A DNA stretch of 64,000 bases from JBLZUR01 sp048565625 (lineage in GTDB: Bacteria; Pseudomonadota; Alphaproteobacteria; Sphingomonadales; Sphingomonadaceae). Positions 42,774-52,143 of this stretch are shown one piece after another. How positions within the stretch are numbered: the first letter of the stretch is position 1; every line of letters starts with the position of its first letter. Where the stretch lies: assembly GCF_048565625.1 (NCBI RefSeq), contig NZ_JBLZUR010000002.1, positions 124,001 through 188,000 on the forward strand, written 5' to 3'. The translations under genes and the position numbers were made by a program. The notes under the pieces were generated by a model. The model saw nothing but the letters and a program-made list of their open reading frames with translations, was not told where the DNA came from and made no database searches.

Positions 42774-43136
42774 ATGCCCGTGACCACCACCGTCGAACCC
42801 GAGAAGCGCCTCCGTACCGCCGCCCGTCAGGCCGCCGCCGGCATGTCTGCCGCCGCCAAGGGCAAGCCCGAGGAGGCGGCGCTGGAAAGCGACGTCCGCA
42901 CCTTCAACGGTATCGCGCAGATGCTGGAGGGCCTGTCCAAGGAGGTCGATGAGCGCGACAAGATGATCGAGAAGCTGAAGCGCATGCACCACCGCATCGC
43001 CGAACTGGAGATCCGCGGTGCCGCCGAGCTGTTCGAGAAGAACGACTGGCGCAAGATCGCCGGCGAACTCCAGGCGATCGCGCAGGAAGCGCTGAACATC
43101 GCCGAGGGCCGCCCGACGACGAAGCGCGAGCGCTGA
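42774..43136 (+). CDS. Hypothetical coiled-coil protein
   Basis: The 120-aa, highly charged helical protein (MPVTTTVEPEKRLRTAARQ...) has a probable coiled coil at about 50-90, where heptad leucines and isoleucines alternate with charged residues (DKMIEKLKRMHHRIAELEIRG). There is no signal peptide. TTGGGAG precedes the ATG. No family is recognised; it may form dimers. It lies 71 nt after the TlpA-like gene. Confidence 0.65.
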   Translation: MPVTTTVEPEKRLRTAARQAAAGMSAAAKGKPEEAALESDVRTFNGIAQMLEGLSKEVDERDKMIEKLKRMHHRIAELEIRGAAELFEKNDWRKIAGELQAIAQEALNIAEGRPTTKRER

Positions 43137-43155
43137 AGCGCTCGCCCACACAACG

Positions 43156-43217
43156 CCGTTCGCCCGGAGCCTGTCGAAGCGCCAGCGCTGGCTCTTCGAC
43201 AGGCTCCGGGCGAACGG
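43156..43217. repeat. Family B palindromic repeat, minimal form
   Basis: At 62 bp, CCGTTCGCCCGGAGCCTGTC and GACAGGCTCCGGGCGAACGG are exact complements over 20 nt. The inner GCCAGCGCTGGC is also self-complementary. It is the shortest and most symmetric copy. Confidence 0.95.
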
Positions 43218-43229
43218 CCTTGGAAAGTC

Positions 43230-43259
43230 GCTGTCCTACACCGAACCATTTAGGTTAGC
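43230..43259 (+). promoter_or_regulatory. 30-nt motif upstream of the lysis cassette
   Basis: The element starts GCTGTCCTACA and continues with AACCA-N4-GG-N-TAGC, ending 28 nt before the endolysin start. It is 24/30 identical to an element at 58961-58990, which ends 31 nt before the HTH-like gene. A shared promoter or operator is inferred. The AACCATTTAGGTT core is an inverted repeat. Confidence 0.55.
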
Positions 43260-43287
43260 CGAGCCGCTCAGCAGGGAGCGACTCGGC

Positions 43288-43833
43288 ATGACCATCGAAC
43301 AACTCATCGACGATGTGATCGATCGGGAGGGCGGATACGTCGACCATCCCGACGATCTCGGCGGGCCGACCCGCTATGGCATCACGCATCGAACCGCCCG
43401 CGCGCATGGCTATGCGGGGTCAATGAAGACCTTCCCGCGCGCCCAGGCGGTGGCGATCTACCGCCGCATGTTCTGGTCCCAACCCGGCTTCGATCGGATT
43501 GCGCCTCTCGCGCCCCACGTCGCGGCGGAGCTGTTCGACACCGGCGTCAACATGGGTCCGGCCGTCGCCACCGCCTTCCTTCGTCGCGCGCTCAACGCCC
43601 TCAATCGCAACGGCCGCGACTACCCCGATCTTCCCACGATAGGGCTGATGGACGACACGTTGCTCGCGGCGTTGACCGCCTTCCTGAAGCTTCGCGGATC
43701 GGCAGGGGAGCGGGTGCTGCTGAAGGCGCTCGAGGCGCTGCAGGGCGAACGTTACCTGCACCTCGCCGAGTCGCGGCCCGCGAATGAAGCGTTCCTCTAC
43801 GGCTGGCTCGCAAACCGGATCGGTTCGTTGTGA
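43288..43833 (+). CDS. GH108 endolysin, GTA/phage type
   Basis: This 181-aa muramidase has an N-terminal GH108 catalytic motif DREGGYVDHPDDLGGPTRYGIT with the general-acid Glu14. A C-terminal peptidoglycan-binding region follows (AELFDTGVNMGPAVATAFLRRALN). In gene transfer agent (GTA) producers this enzyme family lyses the cell to release particles. It lacks a signal peptide, as expected of a holin-dependent endolysin. The stop overlaps the holin gene (GTGA), an exact lysis cassette. Confidence 0.85.
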   Translation: MTIEQLIDDVIDREGGYVDHPDDLGGPTRYGITHRTARAHGYAGSMKTFPRAQAVAIYRRMFWSQPGFDRIAPLAPHVAAELFDTGVNMGPAVATAFLRRALNALNRNGRDYPDLPTIGLMDDTLLAALTAFLKLRGSAGERVLLKALEALQGERYLHLAESRPANEAFLYGWLANRIGSL

Positions 43834-44087
43834 GCGGGGATGATCGTGCCGAGGATCGCTGGACCGCCCGCGCGCGGCCGACCTTCCTCTACGTCATGTA
43901 TGCGCTGCTGCTCTGGTCCATTCCCATGGGCCTGATCGCCGGCATTCGCCCGACGCTCGCCGCCGCGATGATCCGGGGCATGACCAGCTATCTCGATGCG
44001 CTGCCGGAGCCGCTCTATGCGCTCTTCGGCACCGGATACCTCGGCTACACCTTCGCCCGGCAATGGGGCGAGGCGCGCAGGAAGTGA
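43830..44087 (+). CDS. 3TM holin, gene-transfer-agent type
   Basis: The 85-aa membrane protein starts with GTG, overlapping the endolysin stop. Hydrophobic segments at about 17-37 and 60-77, with a weaker amphipathic helix between, fit the 3TM holin family used for GTA release. The RWTARARPTFLYVMYALLLW start and LPEPLYALFGTGYLGYTFARQ end match my memory of that family. It would permeabilise the inner membrane so the endolysin can reach the wall. Confidence 0.82.
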   Translation: MSGDDRAEDRWTARARPTFLYVMYALLLWSIPMGLIAGIRPTLAAAMIRGMTSYLDALPEPLYALFGTGYLGYTFARQWGEARRK

Positions 44088-44093
44088 GCTTGG

Positions 44094-44822
44094 CTAGCCC
44101 TCGCCGCCATCCCGGTACTTCAGTTCCAGATAGCGGCCCTGGGTCGCCAGCTGCTTGAGGTCGCCCGCCGCCAGCTGCTCGGTCATCCGCGCGATCTCGC
44201 TGTCCACCACCCGCAGCCCCTCGGCGAGCTGATCGTCGGGGCTGTGCCCGCCGTCGCGGCCGGTCTTGCGGAGTGGGGCAGGGACTTTCTGATAACCCTT
44301 CACCAGCTCCGGCAGGTCGTCGCAGAGCAGCTTGCGCACCTCGAAAGCCGCCGGCTCGCGCGGGTCGAGGGTGGCGAGCTGCGGGGCGAGGGCCTCCAGC
44401 TTGACGCCGATGCCGTCGAGAAGGCGCTGAGAGGGGGCGGGGAGGGCAGGGCGCTGCCGCTCCAGCCATTCCTCGGTGCGCTGGGGCAGGAGGGGGAGGT
44501 CGGTCTGCGTCATCGCCTCGGGCGTCGGCTCGCCTTCCGATGAGAAATAGCCGATCGCGATCCACGACAGCACCACGGCGACGAGCGCGATCAGCGCGCC
44601 CTCCATTCCGATCGGTGCCACGAACAGGCCGACCGCGATCGCCGCGACGACGATCGCCAGCGCCGCCAGGAACATGCGGTTGATGACCTTCAGCGCGCGC
44701 TTCCGCCGCCGCTCACGCGCGCGCCGCGCCCGCGCCCGCGCCTCGGGCGAGAAGCGTTGGACGTAGTCGGAGCCGCGCTGGATCAGCTCGTCGATCTGCC
44801 CGTAGATGTCATTGTTGGGCAT
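44094..44822 (-). CDS. XpaC-like membrane protein
   Basis: The 242-aa protein has a basic N-terminus (RARRARERRRKRALK). Two transmembrane helices, about 52-75 and 78-98, are followed by a C-terminal cytoplasmic helical region (LPQRTEEWLERQRPAL...LEGLRVVDSEIARMTEQLAAG-like). It resembles the XpaC family that is regularly paired with TelA, which lies immediately upstream on the same strand. Function in toxic-anion or envelope-stress tolerance is inferred from the pairing. Confidence 0.6.
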   Translation of the reverse strand: MPNNDIYGQIDELIQRGSDYVQRFSPEARARARRARERRRKRALKVINRMFLAALAIVVAAIAVGLFVAPIGMEGALIALVAVVLSWIAIGYFSSEGEPTPEAMTQTDLPLLPQRTEEWLERQRPALPAPSQRLLDGIGVKLEALAPQLATLDPREPAAFEVRKLLCDDLPELVKGYQKVPAPLRKTGRDGGHSPDDQLAEGLRVVDSEIARMTEQLAAGDLKQLATQGRYLELKYRDGGEG

Positions 44823-44855
44823 TCTTAATTTACGCCCTTCCGTGCGCACCTGCGA

Positions 44856-44968
44856 CCGTTCGGGCTGAGCCTGTCGAAGCCCCGGAGACCACCGTCTCCC
44901 TGGCCCCCTTCGACTGCCTGCCTGCGGCAGTCGCTCAGGACAGGCTTAGACAAGCTCAGGGCGAACGG
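44856..44968. repeat. Family B composite repeat with nested hairpin (xpaC-telA gap)
   Basis: The left arm is CCGTTCGGGCTGAGCCTGTC and the right CAAGCTCAGGGCGAACGG. The nested module ACTGCCTGCCTGCGGCAGTCG lies on the right side, as in the copy at 31.9 kb. It separates two genes that are otherwise likely co-transcribed. Confidence 0.9.
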
Positions 44969-44988
44969 CCGAGGAAGAGAGGGCACCA

Positions 44989-46191
44989 TCACACCGGCTT
45001 GAACACATCGGGCGCATCCAGCGCCGCCGCCTGCGCGTTCGCCCCTTCGGCCCGCGCGATGTAGCCGCGCGACTTCTCCACCTCGCTCGACAAAGTATCC
45101 ACCGTCTGCTTCATCGTGCCGAGCGCCTGCAGCTTGAACTGGTCGATCGTGTCCATCGTCGCATAGATGTTCTGGAACGCGCGCTGCAGCGTCGCGATCG
45201 GGATGGTCGAGGACGCCGCCTGCTTGTGGATCTCCGCCGTCTGGGTGCGGAGCAGCTCGCCCGTTGAATCGATGATGTTGGCGGTGGTCGTGTTCAGCGC
45301 GGTGATCTGCTGTAGCACCAGCCGCTGGTTGGTCATCGCTTGCGCCACCGTCACCGCTGTGCGCAGCGCGGAAACGGTGGTGGTGGACGCGCGATCGACG
45401 CCCTTCACCAGCTCGACATTGTTCTTCTTGACGAGGTCGAGTGCGAGATAGCCCTGCACCGTCACCGCCATCTGCGTCAGCAGGTCCTGCGAACGCTGGC
45501 GGACGTAGAACAACGCCGTCTCGCGGATGGTCTTGGCCTTGGCGGGGTCGGTCCCCTCCAACTCCAGCGCCTTGGCCTCCAGCTTGGCGTCCATCGCCTT
45601 GGAGATGTGGATCATCTGCTCCAGCCGGCCCATCGCCGCCCAGAGCGACTGCCGCTCGACATCGATCGCGGCATTGTCCTTGATCAGCTCGTCCTTGCCG
45701 GAGGCGAGGCGGGAGAGGATCGAGGCGATGTGGCTCTGCGCCGACTGATAGCTGTCGAAATAATCGCGCAGCTTGTTGCCGAAGGGGATGATGCCGAACA
45801 GCTTCTTCTTGGTCAGCAGGTCGCCGCGCGCGCCGGGATCGAGGTCCTCGATGGTGCGGCGCAGTTCGGCGAGGTCGGCGCCGACGCCGCTCTCCTGATC
45901 CATCGCCCGCACCGGCCGGTCGAGGAAGCGGTTCGACTGCCCCGCCGCCTCGGCGATCTCGCGCCGGCCCATATTGGTGATCTGGTCGACCTTCTTGCCG
46001 AACTCGGGCGAGTTGGTGTCCTGCGCGACGAGGTCGGCGATGAAGGCGTCGACCTTCTCGTCCAGCTTGGACTTCTTCTCATCCTCCAGCGGCACCAGCC
46101 CCGCCGCCTGTTCGGTCGAGATCGCGGGAACGGGATCAGGCGCATTTAGGACGAGATCGGTCTCGGTCTTCGTCGCTGTCGCCATCGTCAT
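44989..46191 (-). CDS. telA: Toxic anion resistance protein TelA
   Basis: The 400-aa cytoplasmic helical protein is of the TelA family, first linked to tellurite tolerance. Family signs are SNRFLDRPVRAM, LFGIIPFGNKLRDYFDSYQSAQ, HISKAMDAKLE and RQRSQDLLTQMAVTVQGYLALDL. Long predicted coiled-coil helices run through its second half. With the XpaC-like gene downstream it likely responds to envelope or anion stress. Confidence 0.9.
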   Translation of the reverse strand: MTMATATKTETDLVLNAPDPVPAISTEQAAGLVPLEDEKKSKLDEKVDAFIADLVAQDTNSPEFGKKVDQITNMGRREIAEAAGQSNRFLDRPVRAMDQESGVGADLAELRRTIEDLDPGARGDLLTKKKLFGIIPFGNKLRDYFDSYQSAQSHIASILSRLASGKDELIKDNAAIDVERQSLWAAMGRLEQMIHISKAMDAKLEAKALELEGTDPAKAKTIRETALFYVRQRSQDLLTQMAVTVQGYLALDLVKKNNVELVKGVDRASTTTVSALRTAVTVAQAMTNQRLVLQQITALNTTTANIIDSTGELLRTQTAEIHKQAASSTIPIATLQRAFQNIYATMDTIDQFKLQALGTMKQTVDTLSSEVEKSRGYIARAEGANAQAAALDAPDVFKPV

Positions 46192-46207
46192 CTGCTCCGC
46201 CGCTGTG

Positions 46208-46759
46208 TTAGCGTCGTAAGATGGCCGGGAACGCTGCGCGGTTCAAGAGAACGACGAGCGCGCCGAGCGCCCAGCCGCCCGCGACATCGCTCGGCCAGTG
46301 CACGCCAAGGGCAACGCGGCTGACTCCGACCACGAGCGAGAGCAGCACCGCCGGCCAGAGCGGCAGGCGCAGCGCGAGGGCGATGGCGAGGAACGTCGCC
46401 ATGGTGTTCGTCGCATGGGCGCTGGGGAAGCTGAGCGAATGGACCCGGTCGAGATGCTCGGCGAGATCCGGTCGCGGGCGCCCGAAGGCGAGCTTGAGGA
46501 GCGCGGCGGCTGCACGCGCGATGATGCAGGTAGCGAGGAGCCAGAGTGCAACCAGGAACCGCCTCCGCCACAACAGCCATGCGGCCACCGCCAGCGCGAG
46601 CGGCCCGAGCACGACGAAATTGCCGAGGCGGGTGAGTGGGATGAGGGTGGGGGAGCCGAGCGAGTGGATGGAGAGGAAGAGGTCGCGCTCGGCAGGGACG
46701 CCGCATAACGCGATCGCAGCCGCAAGGGAGAAGACCGCGACAAGAGCGCCGGTCACCAT
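46208..46759 (-). CDS. PAP2-family membrane phosphatase
   Basis: This 183-aa inner-membrane phosphatase has five to six helices. The three PAP2 signatures are all visible: KLAFGRPRPD, SFPSAHATNT and SRVALGVHWPSDVAGG, the last with the catalytic His. Candidate substrates are undecaprenyl pyrophosphate or phosphatidic acid; neither can be chosen from sequence. It lies downstream of a hairpin-rich repeat at 46.76-46.82 kb. Confidence 0.9.
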   Translation of the reverse strand: MVTGALVAVFSLAAAIALCGVPAERDLFLSIHSLGSPTLIPLTRLGNFVVLGPLALAVAAWLLWRRRFLVALWLLATCIIARAAAALLKLAFGRPRPDLAEHLDRVHSLSFPSAHATNTMATFLAIALALRLPLWPAVLLSLVVGVSRVALGVHWPSDVAGGWALGALVVLLNRAAFPAILRR

Positions 46760-46760
46760 G

Positions 46761-46817
46761 CGCTCCTGCGAAAGCAGGAGCCTATGACCATCGCAGGCTC
46801 CTGCTTTCGCAGGAGCA
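46761..46817. repeat. Short paired-hairpin repeat (family E-like)
   Basis: GCTCCTGCGAAAGCAGGAGC and GGCTCCTGCTTTCGCAGGAGC repeat the same hairpin in both orientations with a 15-nt spacer. The architecture parallels family E but the stem sequence differs. It starts 2 nt before the PAP2 start codon on the minus strand. Confidence 0.8.
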
Positions 46818-46853
46818 CGGTTCTGATCAGGTGCTCGTGATCATCCCGCTTAC

Positions 46854-47711
46854 TCAAATCCCTGTATCGCAAACCGCCGGATCGCCGCTGTCGAGCCCCT
46901 TCTTCAGCCATTCCATCCGCTGGGCCGACGTTCCGTGCGTGAAGCTGTCCGGCATCGGCCGCTGCCCCGCTTCCTTCTGCAGCGTGTCGTCGCCGATCGA
47001 ATTCGCCGCCCGCATGCCTTCCTCGATGTCGCCCGGCTCCAGGAGCTGCCGGTTCCGCGCCCCCCAGACGCCGGCGTAGCAATCCGCCTGCAGCTCCACC
47101 TTCACCTGCACCGCATTGCCTTCGGCGGAGGAGGCGCGCGACTGCAGCTGCCGCGCCTTGTCCAGCGTGCCCGTCAGGTCCTGGATATGGTGCCCGATCT
47201 CATGCGCGATGACATAGGCCTGCGCGAAGTCGCCCGGCGCGCCGAAACGCTGGCTCAGTTCGTCGAAGAAGCTGGTGTCCAGATACACCTTCTGGTCCGT
47301 CGGGCAGTAGAACGGCCCCATCGCCGACTGCGCCGCGCCGCATCCCGACACGTCGGACCGGGTGTAGAACCTGAGCGTGGACGGCTGGTAGCGCTGCCCG
47401 CTCTCGGCGAAGATCTTGCCCCAGGTGTCCTCGGTCGATCCCAGCACCTTCAGCGACCAGCGCTGCACCGGCGTCAGCTGCGAGACGTCGCGCGACCCCT
47501 GCGTCTGCACCGGCGCGCCGCCGCCGCCGATCAGGCTGAGCGGGTTGATCCCCATCACCAGCGCGCCGACGATCATCACCACGATAACCAGGCAGCCGAG
47601 CTTGGGATTGGCGAAAAGCAGGCCGAGCGGTAGCCCCCCGCCGAACCCGCCGCCACCGCCGCGCCCCCCGATCTCGAAGTTGGAGCTTTCGCGCTGGTCG
47701 TCGAGCCGCAT
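46854..47711 (-). CDS. YpfJ-type neutral zinc metallopeptidase
   Basis: The 285-aa protein has a Gly-rich N-terminus, one transmembrane helix (about 38-58) and a periplasmic metallopeptidase domain. Its zinc motif is HEIGHH at 170-175, and a third-ligand region lies in VKVELQADCYAGVW. Family members are widespread but of unknown physiological substrate. I start at ATG 47711, giving MRLDDQRES; upstream codons look unconserved. Confidence 0.88.
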   Translation of the reverse strand: MRLDDQRESSNFEIGGRGGGGGFGGGLPLGLLFANPKLGCLVIVVMIVGALVMGINPLSLIGGGGAPVQTQGSRDVSQLTPVQRWSLKVLGSTEDTWGKIFAESGQRYQPSTLRFYTRSDVSGCGAAQSAMGPFYCPTDQKVYLDTSFFDELSQRFGAPGDFAQAYVIAHEIGHHIQDLTGTLDKARQLQSRASSAEGNAVQVKVELQADCYAGVWGARNRQLLEPGDIEEGMRAANSIGDDTLQKEAGQRPMPDSFTHGTSAQRMEWLKKGLDSGDPAVCDTGI

Positions 47712-47792
47712 CGCAGGTCCTTTCGCTGACGGCACAAATGCGCCACGTCAGCGCCGGTTGCATGCTGCAGCGCAGCATCCCATGTTGCCGGC

Positions 47793-48929
47793 ATGGCCGA
47801 TGCCGATCCGAGTCGCCCGCCGAAGAGCGCGCTGCCCTTGCCGCCGCAGGTCGCGCTGGTCCTCCAGGGCGGCGGCGCGCTCGGCTCCTATCAGGCCGGC
47901 GTCTATGAGGCGCTGAACGCGGCGGGGGTCGCGCCGAACTGGGTGGCGGGCATCTCGATCGGTGCGGTGAACGCCGCGATCATCGCCGGCAACCCGCCGG
48001 AACGCCGCGTCGAACGCCTCCGCGCCTTCTGGAACAACGCCTCCAGCCAGCTGCCCAGCTTCCCGATCTGGCCGGACGACAACATCCGCGAGTTCCTGCA
48101 CGAATGGTCGGCGGGCTTCGTCGCGATGGCCGGCATCCCGGGCTTCTTCAGCCCGCGCCTGCTGCCCCCCGTCTTCGCGCCGCCGGGCAGCTGCGATGCG
48201 CTCAGCTTCTACGATTCGGCGCCGCTTGCGAAGACGCTCGACGCGCTGGTTGACTGGGATCTGCTCAACACCGGACCCGTCCGCCTCTCGGTCGGCGCGG
48301 TGGATGTGGAGAGCGGCAATTTCCGCTATTTCGATACCTGTACCGATCGGCTCGACGCGCAGCACGTCATGGCATCCGGTGCCCTCCCGCCGGGCCTGCC
48401 CCCGGTAGAAATCGACGGCCGCTGGTACTGGGACGGCGGCATCGTCTCGAACACGCCGCTGCAACAGGTGCTGGATGGGCAGCGGGAGGAGATGCTCGTC
48501 TTCCAGGTCGATCTGTTCTCCGCCACCGGCGCGCGGCCTAAGACCATCCTCGACGTCTGGGCGCGGCAGAAGGAGATCCAGTATTCCAGCCGCACCCGCC
48601 AGACGACCGACCAGATGCTCGCCACCCGCAAGGCCCGCGCGCTCACCGCCCGCGTGCTGAAGCGCTTGCCTGAGGACATGCGCGACGATCCCGACGTGAA
48701 GCGGCTGATGGCGATGGCCGAGGAGAAGCCCGTCAGCGTCGTCCACCTGATCTACCGCGCGAACGCCTGGGAAGGCGGTTCGCGCGACTACGAATTCTCC
48801 CGCCGCACGATGGAGGAGCATTGGGCGGCCGGCGGCGCGGCGGTGGCGGACACGATGCGCGAGAGCGCGGTGATCGCGCGCAACATCGTCGATGGCGCGG
48901 TTGCCTCGTTCGATCTGACGCGGCGTTAG
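47793..48929 (+). CDS. Patatin-like phospholipase
   Basis: This 378-aa lipid acyl hydrolase has a Ser-Asp dyad. Oxyanion loop LVLQGGGALGSYQAGV, nucleophile elbow GISIGAVNA (Ser55) and DGG motif WDGGIVSNTP (Asp214) are all present. The C-terminal extension continues with a helical segment (about 300-378), as in DUF3734-bearing members. No signal peptide is seen, so action on the inner membrane face is likely. Confidence 0.9.
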   Translation: MADADPSRPPKSALPLPPQVALVLQGGGALGSYQAGVYEALNAAGVAPNWVAGISIGAVNAAIIAGNPPERRVERLRAFWNNASSQLPSFPIWPDDNIREFLHEWSAGFVAMAGIPGFFSPRLLPPVFAPPGSCDALSFYDSAPLAKTLDALVDWDLLNTGPVRLSVGAVDVESGNFRYFDTCTDRLDAQHVMASGALPPGLPPVEIDGRWYWDGGIVSNTPLQQVLDGQREEMLVFQVDLFSATGARPKTILDVWARQKEIQYSSRTRQTTDQMLATRKARALTARVLKRLPEDMRDDPDVKRLMAMAEEKPVSVVHLIYRANAWEGGSRDYEFSRRTMEEHWAAGGAAVADTMRESAVIARNIVDGAVASFDLTRR

Positions 48930-48946
48930 GACTACATACCCCCACT

Positions 48947-49020
48947 CCGTTCGCCCTGAGCTTGTCGAAGGGCCAGCGCCCACCGTCTCACTGGCGCTTC
49001 GACAGGCTCAGCGCGAACGG
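48947..49020. repeat. Family B palindromic repeat (patatin-fumC gap)
   Basis: CCGTTCGCCCTGAGCTTGTC and GACAGGCTCAGCGCGAACGG are the outer arms, with inner GAAGGGCCAG and CTGGCGCTTC. It lies 27 nt before fumC. Confidence 0.93.
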
Positions 49021-49047
49021 GTTCTGGATTGTAGGAGAGACAGACAC

Positions 49048-50439
<1,392 letters not shown>

Positions 50440-50441
50440 GA

Positions 50442-50539
50442 CATCCTCCCCACGCTGTGCATGGGGAGGGGGACCGCCGCCGCAGGCAGTGGTGGAGGGG
50501 AATGCGCGCGCTACCCCTCCACCACGCTCGGGGAGGATG
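50442..50539. repeat. Family A palindromic repeat, copy 4 (short)
   Basis: It starts CATCCTCCCC and ends CGGGGAGGATG, with the inner pair GGTGGAGGGG and CCCCTCCACCA. The second inner arm found in other copies is deleted, so it is only 98 bp. It lies directly after fumC and does not supply a ribosome site. Confidence 0.88.
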
Positions 50540-50555
50540 ACCAAGCCCAAAAACT

Positions 50556-50666
50556 CCGTCCATCCCGAGCGAAGTCGAGGGACCCCATCGAGCGAAGCCG
50601 AGATGCCACCCGCACCGCCTCGGCTACGCTCGGCGAATGTCCCTCGACTTCGCTCGGGATGAACGG
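50556..50666. repeat. Family C palindromic repeat
   Basis: CCGTCCATCCCGAGCGAAGT and ACTTCGCTCGGGATGAACGG are inverted copies. A second nested pair, GAGCGAAGCCGAG and CTCGGCTACGCTC, lies inside. It directly follows the family A copy and precedes the DUF808 gene by 31 nt. Confidence 0.88.
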
Positions 50667-50697
50667 TCTATGGACGGGACACTCTGCAAGGATCCCC

Positions 50698-51603
50698 ATG
50701 CCTACCGGTCTCGTAGCGCTCCTCGACGACATCGCCGGCCTCACCAAGCTGGCCGCCGCCTCCCTCGACGATGTGGGCGCGGCGGCGGGGAAGGCGGGGG
50801 CTAAGGCGGCGGGGGTGGTGATCGACGACACCGCCGTCACCCCGCAATATGTCACGGGCCTCAGCCCGCAGCGCGAACTGCCGATCATCGCCAAGATCGC
50901 CGCCGGCTCGCTCCGCAACAAGCTGCTCATCCTGCTCCCCGCGGCACTCCTGCTCAGCGCCTTCGCGCCCTGGGCGATCACGCCGATCCTGATGTGCGGC
51001 GGCGCCTATCTCTGCTTCGAAGGCGCGGAAAAGGTGATCGAGGCGTTCGAGGGCGACACCCATGCCGCCGAGGAGGTCATCCCCACCGACCCCGCCACGC
51101 TGGAAAAGCGGCAGGTGGCGAGCGCGGTGCGTACCGACCTGATCCTCTCGGCCGAGATCATGGCCATCGCGCTCGCTGAGGTCGCGGCGGAGCCGATCTG
51201 GGAACAGGCGGTGATCCTCGCGCTTGTCGGCATCGCCATCACCATCGGCGTCTACGGCGTCGTCGGCCTGATCGTGAAGATGGACGATATCGGCCTCCAC
51301 TTCGCGAAGAAGCGTGGCGCCGCTGTCCAGGCGATCGGCCGTGGCCTCGTAAAGGGGATGCCGATCGTGATGAACGCCATCTCCGTCATCGGCACGGCGG
51401 CGATGATCTGGGTCGGCGGCGGCATCATCGTCCACGGGCTTGAGGTGCTCGGCCTCCACGAGCCCGCCGGCACGCTCCACCACTGGTCTCACGCGGCGGG
51501 CGGCGGCCTGCTCGGCTGGCTGGTCACCGCCATCGGCTCCGGCGTCGTCGGTCTCCTCCTCGGCGGCGCGATCGCCTTCATCCTCCACAAGGTGAAGCAC
51601 TGA
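50698..51603 (+). CDS. DUF808 family inner-membrane protein
   Basis: The 301-aa membrane protein opens PTGLVALLDDIAGLTKLAAA, and the diagnostic VTGLSPQRELPIIAKIAAGSLRNK follows. About six helices alternate with cytoplasmic loops. DUF808 (YedI-type) proteins have no established function. The ATG at 50698 gives the family N-terminus; upstream codons in frame are repeat-derived and excluded. Confidence 0.88.
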   Translation: MPTGLVALLDDIAGLTKLAAASLDDVGAAAGKAGAKAAGVVIDDTAVTPQYVTGLSPQRELPIIAKIAAGSLRNKLLILLPAALLLSAFAPWAITPILMCGGAYLCFEGAEKVIEAFEGDTHAAEEVIPTDPATLEKRQVASAVRTDLILSAEIMAIALAEVAAEPIWEQAVILALVGIAITIGVYGVVGLIVKMDDIGLHFAKKRGAAVQAIGRGLVKGMPIVMNAISVIGTAAMIWVGGGIIVHGLEVLGLHEPAGTLHHWSHAAGGGLLGWLVTAIGSGVVGLLLGGAIAFILHKVKH

Positions 51604-51613
51604 GGGCCTCAAC

Positions 51614-51748
51614 CGTCATCCTGACGCCCTCCCCTCGTCATCCTGACGCCCTCCCTCGTCATCCTGACGAAAGTCAGGATCCATTCGACGCTACGCCAGA
51701 ACATCTGACGCTGCGCCGAATGGATGCTGAATCAAGTTCAGCATGACG
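51614..51748. repeat. Family D palindromic repeat with tandem head
   Basis: CGTCATCCTGACG is repeated three times at its left end, twice followed by CCCTCCC and once by the complete element. In the full part AAAGTCAGGATCCATTCGACGC leads to a right arm GCGCCGAATGGATGCTGAAT and CAGCATGACG. It lies downstream of the DUF808 gene. Confidence 0.88.
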
Positions 51749-51828
51749 GGTGCGCCATCACGGTGCGGCGATGGAACTTCACCCCGCCTGCCGCGCTTGT
51801 CCCCGCGACATCGAACAGGGAGACGAAC

Positions 51829-52038
51829 ATGATCGGCAAGGTTCTCGCAGCGATCATCGGCAGCAAGATCGACCAGCGCGACGGCAGCGGCGGCGTGAAG
51901 GGCGCGATCCTCGGCGCGACCGCGGCCGGCGTCATCCGCCGCATGGGTCCGCTCGGCATCGTGCTGGGCGGCGCCTATCTCGCCAAGAAGGCGTACGACA
52001 AGCGCCGCACCGAGCGCGTCGTCACCCCGGCCGAATAA
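51829..52038 (+). CDS. Small hypothetical protein
   Basis: The 69-aa protein starts MIGKVLAAIIGSKIDQRDG and ends KKAYDKRRTERVVTPAE. A Gly/Ala-rich middle (GAILGATAAGVIRRMGPLGIVLGGAYLAKKA) can form one membrane-associated helix pair. A clear AGGGAG lies just before the ATG. No family is recognised. It is flanked by family D repeats on both sides. Confidence 0.65.
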   Translation: MIGKVLAAIIGSKIDQRDGSGGVKGAILGATAAGVIRRMGPLGIVLGGAYLAKKAYDKRRTERVVTPAE

Positions 52039-52046
52039 CCCACTCC

Positions 52047-52136
52047 CGTCATCCTGACGAAAGTCAGGATCCATTTACGCTCGCGTCCCACTGAAACGGA
52101 GCGCCGAATGGATGCTGGATAAGGTCCAGCATGACG
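52047..52136. repeat. Family D palindromic repeat
   Basis: CGTCATCCTGACGAAAGTCAGGATCC at the left and GGATGCTGGATAAGGTCCAGCATGACG at the right each form hairpins and are distantly complementary. It lies between convergent genes and may end transcription from both sides. Confidence 0.88.
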
Positions 52137-52143
52137 AACAGGC

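Noticed and set aside
32112..44087. Prophage comprising the S24 regulator, mini-gene, endolysin and holin
   Set aside because: There are no capsid, portal, tail, integrase or terminase genes; housekeeping genes lie between, and the lysis pair fits a GTA type better.
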